From assembly GCA_947034885.2 (NCBI GenBank), contig OX344749.2, positions 25,497,501-25,561,500 on the forward strand: a DNA stretch of 64,000 nucleotides, written 5' to 3'. Below the pieces are notes generated by a model. That model searched no databases, had not been told where the DNA came from, and worked only from the letters and a program-made list of their open reading frames with translations. Shown here piece by piece: positions 24,296 through 37,946 of the stretch. Source of the DNA: Thuidium tamariscinum. Its lineage: Eukaryota; Streptophyta; Bryopsida; Hypnales; Thuidiaceae. The position numbers were made by a program, and so were the translations under genes. Positions within the stretch are counted from its first letter, which is position 1, and each line of letters starts with the position of its first letter.

Positions 24296-27036
24296 TTGTG
24301 AGGCTTCCGAAGAATTTCGAATGTTGAGATCATATGCGTCAAAAGAATTTTTTGATTTATTTAAAGGTTTATGAATGAATTCTTGAAGAAATTAATGCGG
24401 GCGAGACTTTCAAGGCGGGTGTATGAGGAGAGGGGCTTTTATTGTCGTGCAATGACTTTGCTGTCATAAAGGATTCGGTCGTGTTCTAAACTTGAATAGA
24501 TAAATTAATAAGTTGGTTTTTTATGCTCTTTTCTTTAATTCTTTTTGAAAGAAATGAAACGGTTGAATTGTACCCTAAACCCAACTGTTGTGTGTCATCT
24601 GTTTCAAAAAAAAAAGGGGGCTGTTGTGGAATAACTAGGGCCATAAAACAAAGTAGTGGTGGATTCTCATCAATGCCATGTGCAGCAAATTCAAATCAGG
24701 AGAGCCCTTATTAACCTGGCATAAGAGACCCAGGCTGGCCTTAACCGAGACTGGTAGGAGAGGGAATGTAGATCTGGAACATTGGAGGCAGGGTTTTGTT
24801 TTCTGGCACCAAGGTGCTACAGTCATAGTGTTTGGCACAGTCACAGTGGTTCAAATTTGGAGGGACCATCCTTCATTCCTGCATGGTGTATTGCTACAGT
24901 TGCCCTTGGTGCCAGGAAAAAACAAACTGATTGGAGGCAAAAGAAAGGAGAACTTGAGAATATTCTGATCTGGATATGACTTAATCATCTTTTGAATAAT
25001 TTTGTCTTGTTTTTACATAACCTAACTTAATTCAAAACTTTGTACAAAACTCATGAAACACCTGGCTATTGACCAAGTTAGTCACATTGCTCAAGAATAG
25101 ACAAAAGGGGCTTCTTGGAACACACTTAGATGTACTTCATTCGTATTGTATCACTTTTGTACCACTTTTGTTATAAGATATGGAAAAAGCTCATCATCCA
25201 TCCATAGGTTGGTAGTTCTTTTAGGGACGAAATTGGGGAAGGACATGTCCCTATCATCAAAGTAGCCAACCTGGATTTTTTTTATTAAAGATTCTTAATG
25301 AATAGGTGTTGCATCCATCATTTCTACGTTTTTTGTGAAATCATTTATATTGTCTTCTTCATTGAATGACTATGGCAGCTTCATGGTGTCATTGTCGATT
25401 AATATTTCCATACCTTTTTAATCTTTTAAATAATATATAGAAACTTAAATCCCTAAATGTCTACGGCATTCCATTTTTGTGTTGAGAAAACTTGGAGGTT
25501 AATCAAAATTCTACCCTTGTTATGATTTTAATCTTTTATTTTAAAATGAACATTTTTCCAAATCTATTTTATTTACAAAAATCCAATTTCAATCTATATA
25601 TGACATGTATCTTTTTCCCTAAATTGATCTTTATGATGTTTAGTTTAAAATCATATGGTTGTAATTTAAATATTTTAAAAATATATATAAAAAGTTTGGC
25701 TTATTGTTTTGGATGGAACAAACTCCAAGAAACTCAAAAGAGCCTTTTGTAGTTAGGCTATGTGTTTTCTATGAAGGCAAAAAATTTTAAACAATACAAC
25801 GCTAAAAAGCCTATATTTTTTTTGTTGAGATATTTAAGTAGGCTCTATTGGCTTTACAAATTTCTGTTTTTCCAATTTCTTATGGATGGATGCTAATCAT
25901 CTTCATGTACATATAGAGGTTTGTTTAATATCATTACAATAATTATATCAAAAGTTATAAGATTATTTATTTATATTTACTTGTGAAATTGAGATATAAG
26001 ATTGTATTGATTTAAATGTCAACATGGGCAACTAAAACATATTATAGCCATTGAGATTGACTATCTTTATTTGATTGTGTAGATTGATGCCTATACAAAA
26101 CATTTGAACCATCACATTTTGAATAATGAAATGAAAGATATGATGAGTTATACTTAGTATGCAATAAATGTTGAAAAAACATATATTGTCTTTTTTTAAT
26201 TCAATTGGAAATAAATACAAAAGCATGGAATATACATCTTTGACTAGAACATTCACACTAGTGAGATTTACAATCCTCTGCTTCTTGTCAAAGTTATTGG
26301 CAATTTCAGTTTAGAATCCATCCTATACCAATGCCTACTTCATAATTTTTTTAAGATGAAATATGAGAGTTCTATTGGGTAATTATTTTTCTATATATTT
26401 TCAACTTGTTTTTCTAATATACTAGTATTTACTATAATGCTCAAGTCATGATGCACATTGTTGAAAGATGAGACTTCACCTTTGGGAATGGTTAAAATAA
26501 CTAGTTTTCAAGTTTAGATACAATGAACATACAACAAACAAAAATCTTCACTTTCACTTTAAAACTTTAGGAAGATGTACTTGAATAAACCAACTAAAGA
26601 TATTACATTTATATTTGTTCTAAAATAAATATAGATGAAGATTTTGGTTGGTTTTGGATATAAGTAGATTGAAATAGTTTACGATCACAAAACATTGGTG
26701 AAGTACAAGGGTTTATTGGTTTTCTAAAATAATGTATTATCTTTATTTTTTATAGAAAAATAATGAATTAGTAAATATAAACTAAAAATTCAATTGACTT
26801 CAAATATCTTTGAAAGTACAATTAGCAATGAAGAATAATGTATAATTATTAAGTCAAAGTATCTCTTTAAAACCAAATTTAATGTTAATATTATATCAAT
26901 TATAATGTATAAGAAATGATTAGGGCTTCACAATTGTCCGTACTACTATCAATATCTACTGATAAAAGGTACTTCAAAGACTTTGGAGATAAAAATTTCA
27001 ACAAATTGTCATATAAGAATTCAAGGCCGTATTTAT
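24296..27036. other. Non-coding stretch, GC-richer at 24.4-25.0 kb
   Basis: 24380-24970 is less AT-rich and has open frames on both strands without recognisable content. A perfect 12-bp inverted repeat (CTGGCACCAAGG at 24803-24814, complement at 24904-24915) brackets about 90 bp and could be a decayed element or hairpin. 25000-27036 is AT-rich, with nothing recognised. Confidence 0.4.
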
Positions 27037-27910
27037 TTAACCCATAAAAGACCATTTGTTGGGTTGGGGAAAGAATTAGATTTTGAGCACGTACCTATTG
27101 TCTCAATTTTTGTCATGATTTTTTAAAACTTTCTTTTGAAGATAAAAAACTAATAAACTTCAAGGGAATGTAATTTTTTTTCAATTGGTGCCCATGAACA
27201 GAAGTTGTGCCCAATTCAACTCAAAACAAGGCAAATTGGGCAACAATTTTCTTTTTCAAAAGTTTGAATTTGTCTACGTGGAAAATCTTGATTAATTTTC
27301 CTTGAATAAATGCAATGAAAGTTATAGATAATCTTGTTTTTCTTAAAAAAAGAATAAACAATATAAGCAATGTGTTAGTTATGAACAACTTAAGCATCTA
27401 CTCCAAAATGACTTGTAGTGTAATTTTTACAATTTTTCAAAACATAAGTTCAACATGTTTTCATTTCCTTGCTAGAACAGTCTCACTATTGGAATTAGTG
27501 CGTTTTAATTCCATCTTGGAGTTTAAATTTTCCTTCTATCTTGAACCTATTAATTCTACTTAACAAATTTCTTTAAAATGACTTTTTTTATGACTTTTTT
27601 TCCTAGATTTTCAATTCAACTTTCCACCAAAAAACTCTTAAACTTCAAAACTTTGTAGTGCAAAATATTCAAATTAACAAGGTTTATAGTCAAGTAATCT
27701 AATCTTGCAATGTCCAAAAGAACTTGCTTTCTTCACTTTAAATGCAAATATGTTACAATTTGTGTGGTCAACATTAATTTATGAAACTTATTTGACACAT
27801 TCTTACACTAATTAGGTGTAAGATCCTATGGGTAGATGTCCAAAAATAATAAATTTTCAAATATTTTTGAGTGCTTTTTGGCAAGAAGGCCTTGGTCCAT
27901 TAGGATTTAA
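27037..27910 (-). mobile_element. TTAA-bounded element, family B-like, reversed
   Basis: Starts TTAACCCATAAAAGACCA and ends CCTTGGTCCATTAGGATTTAA. Internal phrases are the reverse complement of family B (for example ACTTGTAGTGTAATTTTTAC and the ACAAATTGCAAGATATTT phrase inverted). 874 bp, non-coding. Its right TTAA is shared with the next element. Confidence 0.55.
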
Positions 27911-28468
27911 TTCCAATAGGATTGTTGTCCCCTTGGAGAACGAAATGGATTTCAGCTAGGTTTCTATGACCTTAATTTTTGGTGAAACTTTTTGAAACTT
28001 CCTCATAGGATTAAAAAACTCATTAGCTCTGTAAGAATATAATTTGTTTAAATTTCAATTGGTAATTGGGAACAAAAATTATACCACAAAAAGCCCAAAA
28101 TTGAACTTGGCTAGTAGCAAATATTTCTTTTGCAGAAAGACAAAATTATATTTTTATTTATATTTTCCTAAAATAATATATTATTGTCTACATGTGAAGC
28201 TTTGATTCATTCTAGTTGGACTAGAAATGAGAAAATTATGAACAATACAATTTTTGGATAGTTTCAACATCTTCTTGAAAAAATAACTTCAATTGTTCAT
28301 ATCTTCTAATCTATATGGTTAATTTTCAGGAAATTTTACCACACAATCTCAAACAAGTTAAGTACAAGTGTATACAGTTAAATTCTATTTTTTTTCTTGG
28401 ATGAATGTAGAAAAAATGGCAATTTAAAGTGGTTTGACAAAAAAAATGGCCTCAATCCTTTTGGGGTT
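27907..28468 (+). mobile_element. Family C-like TTAA element, shortened
   Basis: Begins TTAATTCCAATAGGATTG and follows the family C element at 6036-6984, including TTGTCTACATGTGAAGCTTT. It ends near GGCCTCAATCCTTTTGGGGTTA, where the terminal TTAA has changed to TTAT. Non-coding. Confidence 0.5.
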
Positions 28469-30870
28469 ATGGTATTTGATGCATATAAGAGAAGTAGAAA
28501 AGTCAAGAAAATAGGTATTTTGACATTATGATGTATAAAAAATACATGAATTTTGACACATAATAGGTTGCATTTGACATTTGTGCCATGCTAATGCCAA
28601 TGAATTAAACATTTGGAATTTTAAAGATTTCAAAGATGAAAATTTTATACTCCAAAAGATTGAGTTTTTAGTTATGATGGTATAATTATAATGTGTTAAT
28701 ATTATTACCATGTAGTTGAGTGTGGTGCCTCAAAATTATGACACCAAGTGTTGTTGTAGAGTGGCTAAATTATTATGCTTTAGTTGTGACCCTTCATTGG
28801 AATTTTTTTTTGTCAATGCAAAAAAATATCAGTCATGGATTAAAAAAATTATATAAACTATGATAATCTAAATGTTGACATTAGAATGAGATTTAAGTAA
28901 TACATAAAAAGTATTTAGAATGAAAAAAAACTATTGATATTCAAAATTTAGAATCATTTAAGGAAAGGAAATGAACATAGATGAAGAAAATTTGTAATTT
29001 GAATTTGAATATTTGAAAATTGCAATTGCAATAATTTGTTGAAGTTTGAGAATTAAAGAAATTTTACATGGGATAGAAAGGATAGTTGTTAGGTTTCATT
29101 TTTTTTCTAAATCATTCCATACTTTAGCCCCTAAGCGTGCACAAGTGCAAAAAGTAGACAATATACAAATTGAAACTCTTGTATCTTTTCATTATAGCTT
29201 GGATGAAAGTCATCCTAAATTTCTAGAGATACTTTGTGAAGTTGTTGTCATATCTTAAGGTTTGATTTGGTGTTATTGGAGTATATATTCTTCTAAAATT
29301 ACAATTGTGGAAGTATGTCAAGTAGTTGACGAAACCAAAATTGCATTGAATCTAATTCAAATCTAGAATTGCAAAACTAAGGTTGTAGAATCAAAGAACA
29401 GAAAAATTCCGAAAAATCACCATGTCAAAAAAACTTCATTTCAAATCCATTCTAACAAAATTTACTTAAAAAATTACAACATTTTGCTTGTAATTGAATT
29501 TAGAAGGAATCTTGAATTTTTCCTTTCAAAATTTATAGAAAAATATTGGTGATTGCATTGATGAATCTTATCATAAGGATAGAATCTAAAATTCAAAGTC
29601 TACAACTTTCGTTTTTATATCAATTCCAAAATATTCTTCCAAATAGTATTTTATGATGATTTTTTCAAAATCGTAAATTCTAGAGATGAGTATGGACTCT
29701 TAGAGGTTAAGTATTATACATTGTCTATCTTTTGAAGTAGACATTACCTTCCCTTAGATTTAATTGAAATTACACTTATTTGAATGCAATTAAACATATT
29801 TGTGCAAACAAATTTTATTGACTTTTTGATAAACTATATAATAAACTAGCATTAGAATTATTGTTACAATCACAATCCCACTTGGTTGCCGAAAATATAG
29901 TCAATATAGTAATTTTGCCCAAGAAATGGAATTTGAATTCAACAACTCTTGCCAAATTGGAATGAAAAGTTATAGGGATGAGAATTTTACCATCCATTGG
30001 GATTTTCAGTGTAGTAGTGGGTTCTGACATTGTGCATTTTCATATGATAGATAGAATAACAATGGGTTTGAAAATTGAATAAATAGTATTTATATAGTGT
30101 AGAAAAATGGATGAAAGTAGAATGAAAGTTGGGTGATAAATACTATATGAGATAGTATGAAGATAATTCCAAAATTAATGTACTTAAATGATATTAGAAT
30201 AGAGCATAACAATTGTATTACTATAAGTAGTCACTATTCTAGTTAATTCAATTAGTGGGTCAAACATTAATAATTGTAACTTGTAATAGTTTGGAGATTA
30301 TCACAAGCAATTTTGCAAAATTCAAAACATTCAAGATAAAATCAATATAACATGGTTTATACAATTTTTGTAGTATTGTTACAAATAGTATGATTGTCAT
30401 TCAGATTTCATATATATATATATATATATATGCATCCAAGTATAATGAAAAAATCATCTGAATGTCCATTTATTTGACAAATTTCATTCAATTTGCACAA
30501 GAGGGCTTTGCATTGTTTGTATTCAACTTCTTGCACTAATTGAATTACCTTGAGTACATTGATTATTCCTATGAATGAGTGTGATAATATTTTACTTAAA
30601 CAACATTATTAAAATTAGAGGGGATAGAAAATTATTGGATTTTACTATTTCTTACCATTTGTTTTGATAGTAGCACAAATTTTGCACTTAAGATATATGT
30701 GTAATGACTTTTTATGATTCTCAAAGTCACAAAGTCTATCATCAAGCTATACTTATTTTTCCTCAATTAATGAAGGTGCAAAATTAGTGCTTCCTACAAA
30801 ATTAATGCCTGTAGAAAATTTTACATTTTTAGAAATTGATTCAATATAGCAATATTTATAACTTGTGCAA
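28469..30870. other. AT-rich non-coding stretch
   Basis: No gene recognised. A TTAA-type right end (GGACTCTTAGAGGTTAA) finishes at 29710, but its left partner was not found with confidence (TTAGCCCCTAAGCGTGC near 29123 is a candidate). A 70-codon plus frame at 29046-29258 is unrecognised and lies in the same candidate element. Confidence 0.4.
30411..30430. repeat. (TA)10 microsatellite
   Basis: Ten uninterrupted TA dinucleotides in AT-rich DNA. Confidence 0.95.
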
Positions 30871-30879
30871 TGTTTTGTT

Positions 30880-31400
30880 TTATTTGATATGGTGAGACCT
30901 TTAGAATTGTATCTTTCCATGCAAAGTTCTTAGTTCCATTTGAAAGCTCTTTGCAAGGAGGAATGCACAAACTTAGCTCTATGACATTTTGATCTACAAT
31001 AAAAAAGATATTGAATTTTGAAATTTCTATGAATTAGAAAATTACTTTTATTTTGTTATATTATGTGTTGTGGTAATGACAAAGGGTACATTAGTCTATC
31101 TATATCCTAAAATGAGTGTTTTTGCTATAGTGAGATCTTTGGAATCATGCATTTCCTAGTTGTGTTTTTAGTACTATCGAAAAGTTTTCTATGAAGAAGG
31201 ATGTATGGTTTTAGTTTCATGGTGTTAGGACCAACACTTTTTTTCTTACTGTAAAACTTGTGTTTTTGGTAGCATGATGTAGCATTAAAGTTGGAGGGGT
31301 GTCATGGTATTTGTTCCTTTATGTCATAATAACTAGCAAGATTTCACTCCCCAAATAAGTGTTGGTTGGGACTTATGGTGTGAAAATTATAAAATTCTAG
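30880..31400 (+). repeat. Dispersed repeat family F, two adjacent copies
   Basis: Two successive segments (about 30880-31112 and 31113-31400) each run through a GTGAGAT/C, TTAGTxC, GAAAGxTxT and GGAxGxATG phrase order. This matches 6991-7230. The second copy is more diverged. No terminal repeats are visible. Confidence 0.5.
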
Positions 31401-31549
31401 ATTCTTTTGTGAATTAAAAAATCAGAAAATTATTTTTTACTTTATATTGTGGCACCGGCACCGGGCACTCTAGTCGTCATGCAGGTCACACATGTCCCCC
31501 GATGCTCCTCCTTTTGAAAAAAACAATCCTGTTGGCGCATGCGAATAGA

Positions 31550-33595
31550 ACTGTGAGCAAATGAGCACCCACCGAATGAGAATCGGGAAGAAGCACATTC
31601 AGTTTGACTGAACGATTTCTATGGGATTCCCTGGAAAGAGCCGGAAAGAAATGAAAAAGAAAGAGGGCGAAAAGAAAAAGATTTGGCAGGAAGAAGAAAA
31701 GAATCCCGCGAGGAGAGGGAGGGTCGAGGCCGAGGCCGAGACCAAGGTCGAGGTCGGGGCAGGTCGGGGCTGCGGACTGAGGCTGCCCGCGGGCAGCAGA
31801 GGGGGCGGGGGTAAGAAAAGAGGTCGGGCGCTATCGTCTCTCTCCTTTTTTTTTCCTCCTTTCTCCAGCTCGTGGTGTGTCTGTCGCTCCGTCTCTCAGA
31901 TCTACAGCCTCAGCCTGTTATTATTATACCCCCTTCCATTGCTTCTCTTCCGTGTCGCAGAGGTCGCTCTTGGCAGGAAGTTCAGTAAGGTGCCTCTTTG
32001 CGACTCTGCATCGTGTTGTTTTTCACGGAAGCGTTTGGTTTGGTGGTGCGGTGTATTGCGGGAGTAGTTCATTCCTGTGTGGTGTGAAAGACAGCTGGCA
32101 ACGACGGCTGGGACACGCTATTTGGAATAGTGAGAGTGGCGTGCGCTTACTTGCTTGGATCCGCCGCTTTCGTGGCGTTGTTTGCGGTGCACTCTGGGAT
32201 CGTGCTCTAGCGATTTCGTGGCTGAGTAGTGTGCTCGGCAGGTTTGGGACATTTCGGATGCTGCTGGTATTTCTTGGTCCGTGGCCCGTGGCGGGGGTTG
32301 ATTGGTGATCATGAAGGGGCTATTACTTCGGAGGTTGTGAGTTAGGTTGCGTCCTTTGTGGAGTGCGAGACGCGCTTGGAGGAGCGAGAGTGGCGAAAGC
32401 TGCTACGGGAATTTTGATGCCCGAGGAGGTTGTGTTAGTAGGTAGGCATTCTTCTTTGGATTCCGCTCAAGTTTGCCTGCGTTCCGTGCCGTTCTGTGTA
32501 CTTTTTCTGTCTACGCGATCATGAGACGTAGCACTGCAGAAGGATAAACAGTGGCATCGTTTTACTAGCATTCAGAAAGCGATTTTTGTCTTTCGCTTGA
32601 CTGTCTTCTTTCTCTGTCTGGAACGCCTGATTTTCCTTTGTGGAGACATTTCGGAGATTCGAAGTGCATTTGAACCTTGAGACTTCATGTCCACCAACAG
32701 AAGGACGCCAGGTCGTTTGGTGTAGGAAGTAGATCCTGGTCCCTTTCTCCAGCGAGCGGAAGAGTTGTTTACGTCGGTAGGTAGACATTCTTATTGGATT
32801 ATGGTGTAGTTTGCTTGTGTGTGTGTAATCGCTGGTGTCTACTTTTTTTCCATCTCCGCGATCGACGGATAAGAGATATAGCGCTGTAGAAAGGTGAAGA
32901 GCGGCATCCTTGTGCTAGGATTCACAAGTTATGTTGGGGTTTCGGTTTGTTGTCTTCAATCGCAGTCAGTAGAGCTCCTAATTTTCTTTTGTTGAGTCGC
33001 TTCAAAGTTTCTACTTGCATTTGTACTTTGGGACTTTGATGTTTAGCACTAAATCGCCAGGTTGTTATCTCAAGAGATTCTACAGATCGTAGTCGCTTTC
33101 TCCGGCGTGTGGACGAGTTATTCGTTTCACTTCGTTTAGATGAGACTCAAGATCTTGCGGAGTACTCTGCATCTGAGCTGACACTCTCTGCGGACGTTGG
33201 ATTGGACTGTCCGATTATGTTTTATTCACATTTTGCTTGCAGCCATGGTGTTTCAGCCCTCCTAGTTTCGCAAACATTGTCTCTTACATCCGTAGCCGTT
33301 GTACTATCAGATATTCGCAAGGCATCCTGTACAGTCTAGTCATTATAAGCTGTGCAACTTTGTGGTCTCTTATATGCTCGTTCTTCTTCATATGCGCCAG
33401 GTCTGAATGGGAAGCCTAGCCTAGGAAGCGCCAGGTGGCGAAGGACAGAGGATCCTTCGCAATTATTTTCGAATTGGCTTTTGGATACGTGTAAAGGGAA
33501 TTGCCAGACATAGCTCCTTCATCTGGTGCAGCGGGAATATAATTTTTCAATGGCTAAATTCAGGAAGGGTACTTGCTAACTGTGAAGATGCTGCC
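31550..33595 (+). promoter_or_regulatory. Promoter and probable 5' leader of the 5-phosphatase gene
   Basis: Composition shifts sharply to GC-rich at about 31.5 kb. A purine-rich run (31640-31760) is followed by a pyrimidine-rich run (31830-31960), the look of a plant promoter and 5' UTR. The long frames here (31621-32067, 31877-32308) encode low-complexity text and are not convincing proteins. The region includes a diverged tandem duplication (32435-33115, listed separately). The transcription start cannot be placed from sequence alone. Confidence 0.45.
32435..33115 (+). repeat. Diverged tandem duplication in the 5' leader, two units of about 340 bp
   Basis: Unit 1 (about 32435-32770) and unit 2 (about 32771-33115) share the same phrases in order: GTAGGTAGxCATTCTT, the C(A/T)xCGCGATC block, (A/G)GCACTGCAGAAxG/GCGCTGTAGAAAG, GGCATC, AATTTTCTTTTGT, TTGxACTTTGxGACTT, and CTTTCTCC(A/G)GCG. 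Identity by eye is moderate, so the duplication is old. Confidence 0.75.
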
Positions 33596-36500
33596 ATGCG
33601 AAAAGGAGCTAGTTATGATACACGAAAAATTGATTTCGAAGTATTGAGATTTTATTAACTGTAGAAAGCTACTCCAGCAGCAATTTCGAATTGGACATTC
33701 TTGAAGATCTTGAACGGAGGGTCTATCACACTGAATTCAGGTACATGCAGATCCTGTTACATAATTTTATTTTTCTTTGCCTTGTCAGTTAGGATTGCCA
33801 GTCTGGAATTTGTGTTTAGTTTCCACATCCTACTCCGGTTTGTCTTTTGCTTACTGTCACTTTGAAGATGCAATATATAATCTCCTCAGACCTCCGAGAG
33901 GTGAAACATTTTTGGATGGTGATTGAGTCTCATCATTGGGGAAGTCGCCCTTCTGTCGAACTTCCCCAGTAGTGCTATCTTATTGTCCTCCAGTTTTATT
34001 TTCTGAAAGAACATGTACACCCGGACGACACATTATTGCCGATTGTCACATTACGAGTTGTAGTATGAAGGGGATCACAGGTTGTTCCAGCAAGTATTCT
34101 CTGTAATATTGTCACTTTAAGGGTTGTTCAATTTTCCCTCTAAATTGATGCCTTACTAACCTGAACTCTTCCACATTCGAGAAGACCGTTAATTCGGTTT
34201 GGAACTCTCGTGTGTTTTAAATATTGGGCGTTCCTGTGGCTTATGGGTGCAGATTTTACGTATACATTGTGGGATTTAAACCTAATCCAATGCAACACAG
34301 AGAGCCAGAGGTGAGTTGTGAGAGTGTCTGAATGAGTGAACTTGTCTTACAAATTGGAAATGTGTAGTAATAGCTGGTGGAAAGGGAAAAGTGATTTAGG
34401 GCATCCTACATGTGCACCTGTTACAAGATATTTGTCTGTGTAACGCTCAATCACTGTAATTGTATTGAATGGTACGTTTCTAGTTTCTCTCAGTGCAAAA
34501 TTGGTCTCAAAGTTTGATTGGAATAAAATGTCTTTGACCATTGATGATACCAGGAGTGATAACGTGTTGTTTCTAATAGCATGTGGTTATTATCGAAAAT
34601 TTTAGGTGACTGTATCCGCAATGCATTGAAAAGACTTCTTGTGGTACTTGCAGTCGTGGTCTCAACTATTGTTAAAGAAGTGGCTCAGCTATAAAGAAAC
34701 CGGAGATGAATTCGATCAAGATACGGATTCTAATGTTGAAGAGTCAAGCGAGTTGGAAGACTTTGACGATAGTGATGGTAAGTTATTGTCCTGGTGTAAT
34801 CAATCTTAATGCACTGAAAGTGTGCTTTACTTCGCATGATATGCGCTTACCATCATCATGTTAATGTTCAGAGTTTGTTATGCATTGTCTAGGTAGTGAA
34901 GGAACAAGCGATTTTGAAGCCAGGGGGCTGAACCAATCAGACATCGACTCGGATGTCACAGTTAATGCAGGTCAATGTCATTTATGAGATTATCTGTATT
35001 CAATTTAGGTTTATTAGTGATTGCATACCTGAATTAAATTTCTATCTGTTTCAGCATTTCAGCAATTTGAAGTCATTGTACAGAGTCTTTTCGTTTAGTG
35101 TTAGTGATGGATCACGCGTTGGAGCTCATTCTTGACTTGACGAAGTTGCATTTTGCTTGCTTTCAGATTTACAACATAATAGCGCACTTCTGCGAGTGCA
35201 TTCAGAGACTCTCCATGAGCAGTTTGTAATCAACAACCAGTATAAGTAAGTCTGTGTTCGTTTCAGGGAAACTCTGCATGTCGGTAGCCTGGCAGTTTTC
35301 GTGGTCTTACATTTACTCTGGATAGTTATTGTGAGTTGTTTAGGTGTATGTTTTTATATATTTCTCCACAATTTCGTTTTAATAGCATCGTGTGCCTGCA
35401 AATGTAACAGAATTGCAGTTGGAACTTGGAATGTTGGGGGTTTGCTTCCTCCTGACGATATAAACCTTGATGGGTTTCTGGACTCCTCTGATAGTGCTGA
35501 CATTTATGTACTTGGGTGAGTACTGCTAGTTACTTTTTTTGAGATGGTTAATTGAGTTCTACACTTATTTGCAAAGGGTTGGGCCCCGATACATGAACAA
35601 TATGATGCTTTTGAGATGTGTTTCCTATTATGTTTTTTGCTATACTGTCTATTTCTTTGAAGAACCCTGGATTGCGAGTAGGTTCTTATCGTTATTTGAC
35701 TTCAATTGGATTTTCAGGTTTCAGGAGATTGTGCCACTTAATGCCAACAACGTGTTGTGTGTCGAAGATGACGCGCCGTCTGTCGTATGGGATGGTCTGA
35801 TTCGGCACGCTCTCAACACCAGGGTGAAGTGTGGCGAGGGCTCTCAGAGAAGTAATAGTGCACCACCATCTCCCGTGCGACATGAGAAAGATGTGATTAC
35901 TGATGTTCCTGAAGTCTCCGACGTTAAAGGCCTAATGAGCACAATTGTCAAAGATGAAACCCTTGAATCATCCTTACTTCAGAAACTTCCAGATTCAAGC
36001 GATAGACAATGGCGTAGTGAGAGACCAAGAGCAAACTATACTGATCAGGCTGTGAAGGATGCAACCAAAAATGTCAAAACAGCAGAGGATTGGCTCTGTG
36101 AGGCAATTATGCCTGATGATGACGTTACTGATGAAACTCCACTGATGAATTCTTCTCATATCGGAAGTCAACGTTCTTGTAACCAATACTCTCGAGTTGC
36201 AAGCAAGCAGATGGTTGGAATTTTCATATCTGTATGGGTGCGGTCAGACTTACGACGATATGTGAACAACGTGAAAGTTTGCGTTGTTGGTTGCGGAATC
36301 CTGAATTTCCTGAGAAACAAGGTACATTTTCGCCTTTCTCTTGTTATTCGTGATTGCAATGGGAGAACTTTTTGAACTTAAATTCTGTTGCATTTTCGCG
36401 CGACTGTTTTATGCCCTCCTGAGCGTCTTCTATATATTAAATATTAGCTGGAGTGATTAAATTTTTTGATGAATTTTAGGGTTCTGATTATAGAAGCTAC

Positions 36501-37946
36501 TGCGCAGGGTGCTGTTTCTGTCAGTATGTCTCTTCACCAAACCAGCTTCTGCTTTGTGTGTACGCATCTGACATCTGGCCACAAGGAAGGTGATGAGCTT
36601 CGTCGGAATAATGATGTTTCTGATATCCTTCGTCGCACTACGTTTCCTAGATTGGTCAAACTTTCAGGGATGCAGCTACCAGAAACAATCATGGCACACG
36701 AGTAAGCATAACCTGAAACGCGGCTTGTTTTTTTCTTGAATTTTGATCCTCCTTTAAATGTTCAAATTCTTGTGTTTTCACCCAGCCTTCTTGTTTTGTA
36801 GTTCTCGTCTTGGAATTTATGAAAGAATTTGAGTGACAAAAATGTACCCAAGAGATTATGTTTGGTTTCCAGTATTGATCATGCCTCATTCCTCAACTCA
36901 TTGATTCACTGTTCAAAATAATGACCTGCAGTCGAATCGTATGGCTAGGAGATCTGAACTTCCGGATTGACTTACCGGATGATCAAACATGGATTCTAGT
37001 TAATCAATGTGATTGGAAGAGCCTTCTTCCTAAAGACCAGGTATTTTTTTTGGACTTTCTAGTTATTTCACTGTGAATAGCAGTAGTAAGCTGTTTCTTC
37101 CTGTAGCCTCCCAAGCGATGTGATTTTCTGATAATTGCCGCGGATTATACTTCTAGCCTCTTTCTATTTATAGCTAACCCAACTGTTGGACACGCAGTTA
37201 AAAGTAGAGAGAGACGCTGGGCGGATCTTCCAGGGTTGGCATGAGCATGCTATTCATTTTCAACCGACTTACAAGTTTTTTGAGGAATCTGACCAATATT
37301 TTGGTGAACATACATTCAAGGGAGATAAGCGACGCACACCTGCATGGTAAAGGCAGTCTCCACTTTCAAGAAGAAACACCATTTTTTGCTTGTGGTGACA
37401 CTGTCAACGTGCTCAGGGTCCTACGTGGTCGATTGCTTCGGGTGATTATTGGTTTCGCCTTTGTTTAGTAAACAGCCTGTGAATCTAAATGTCCACCTTG
37501 GACTGTGCAGGAGAACTTCGACTAGTTTGATGCCTTAAGCTTTAATTCTTTTCATATGTGAAGAGTTCTCATAAATTATGAGGACGTGAAGGGGTTAGCT
37601 TTGTACTTATCGATTGCAAGGTTGTACCTGCAGGTGTGACCGAATACTATCGTATGGAAAAGGTCTGAGACAATTGAGTTACTCAATGGTCGAAGCGAGG
37701 CTTTCGGACCATCGACCTGTTATTGCAAGATTTATTGCCGATGTTGAAGCAGTTAGCAGGAGGAAACTTAGCAAGACTTGCAGTCTCGCAAATGATGAAA
37801 AAGTGAATGCTGAGGAGCTCTTGCCAAGGGCCTTCCCAGTTAGCAAGTTTCACAGCCTGCACAATCATGAGGTATTTTTAGATCTGGAACTTTTGATTGG
37901 TTGTTGGATGAGCTTGGGAAGGTTCGCTCTTTTGACTACTGTCTAG
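33596..37946 (+). CDS. IP5P: Type I inositol-polyphosphate 5-phosphatase
   Basis: Removes the 5-phosphate from inositol phosphates (type I enzymes act on Ins(1,4,5)P3 and relatives), ending phosphoinositide/Ca2+ signals. Exons: 33596-33640, 34654-34777, 34893-34970, 35167-35245, 35411-35515, 35718-36321, 36508-36701, 36932-37040, 37198-37346, 37634-37946. They total 1800 nt, 599 aa, all joins in frame at GT-AG. The N-terminal KKWL region and acidic stretch are typical of plant type I enzymes. Catalytic motifs: GTWNVGG (113-119), FQEIVPLN (145-152), WLGDLNFR (414-421), PAWCDR (494-499) and SDHRP (520-524). All are intact, so it is probably active. A long variable insert (about 175-300) separates the early motifs from SKQMVG, as in the plant family. 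The 45-nt first exon is the least certain part; exons 2-10 are firm. A C-terminal tail follows the domain. Confidence 0.9.

Noticed and set aside
31621..32308. Two long overlapping open frames (148 and 143 codons)
   Set aside because: They come from purine- and pyrimidine-rich low-complexity DNA at a promoter/leader and encode Lys/Glu- or Ser/Leu-rich text unlike any known protein.
35539..35717. Extension of the large 5-phosphatase exon upstream to 35539
   Set aside because: This is intron sequence that happens to be open. The acceptor at 35715-35717 restores the family motif FQEIVPLN in phase.
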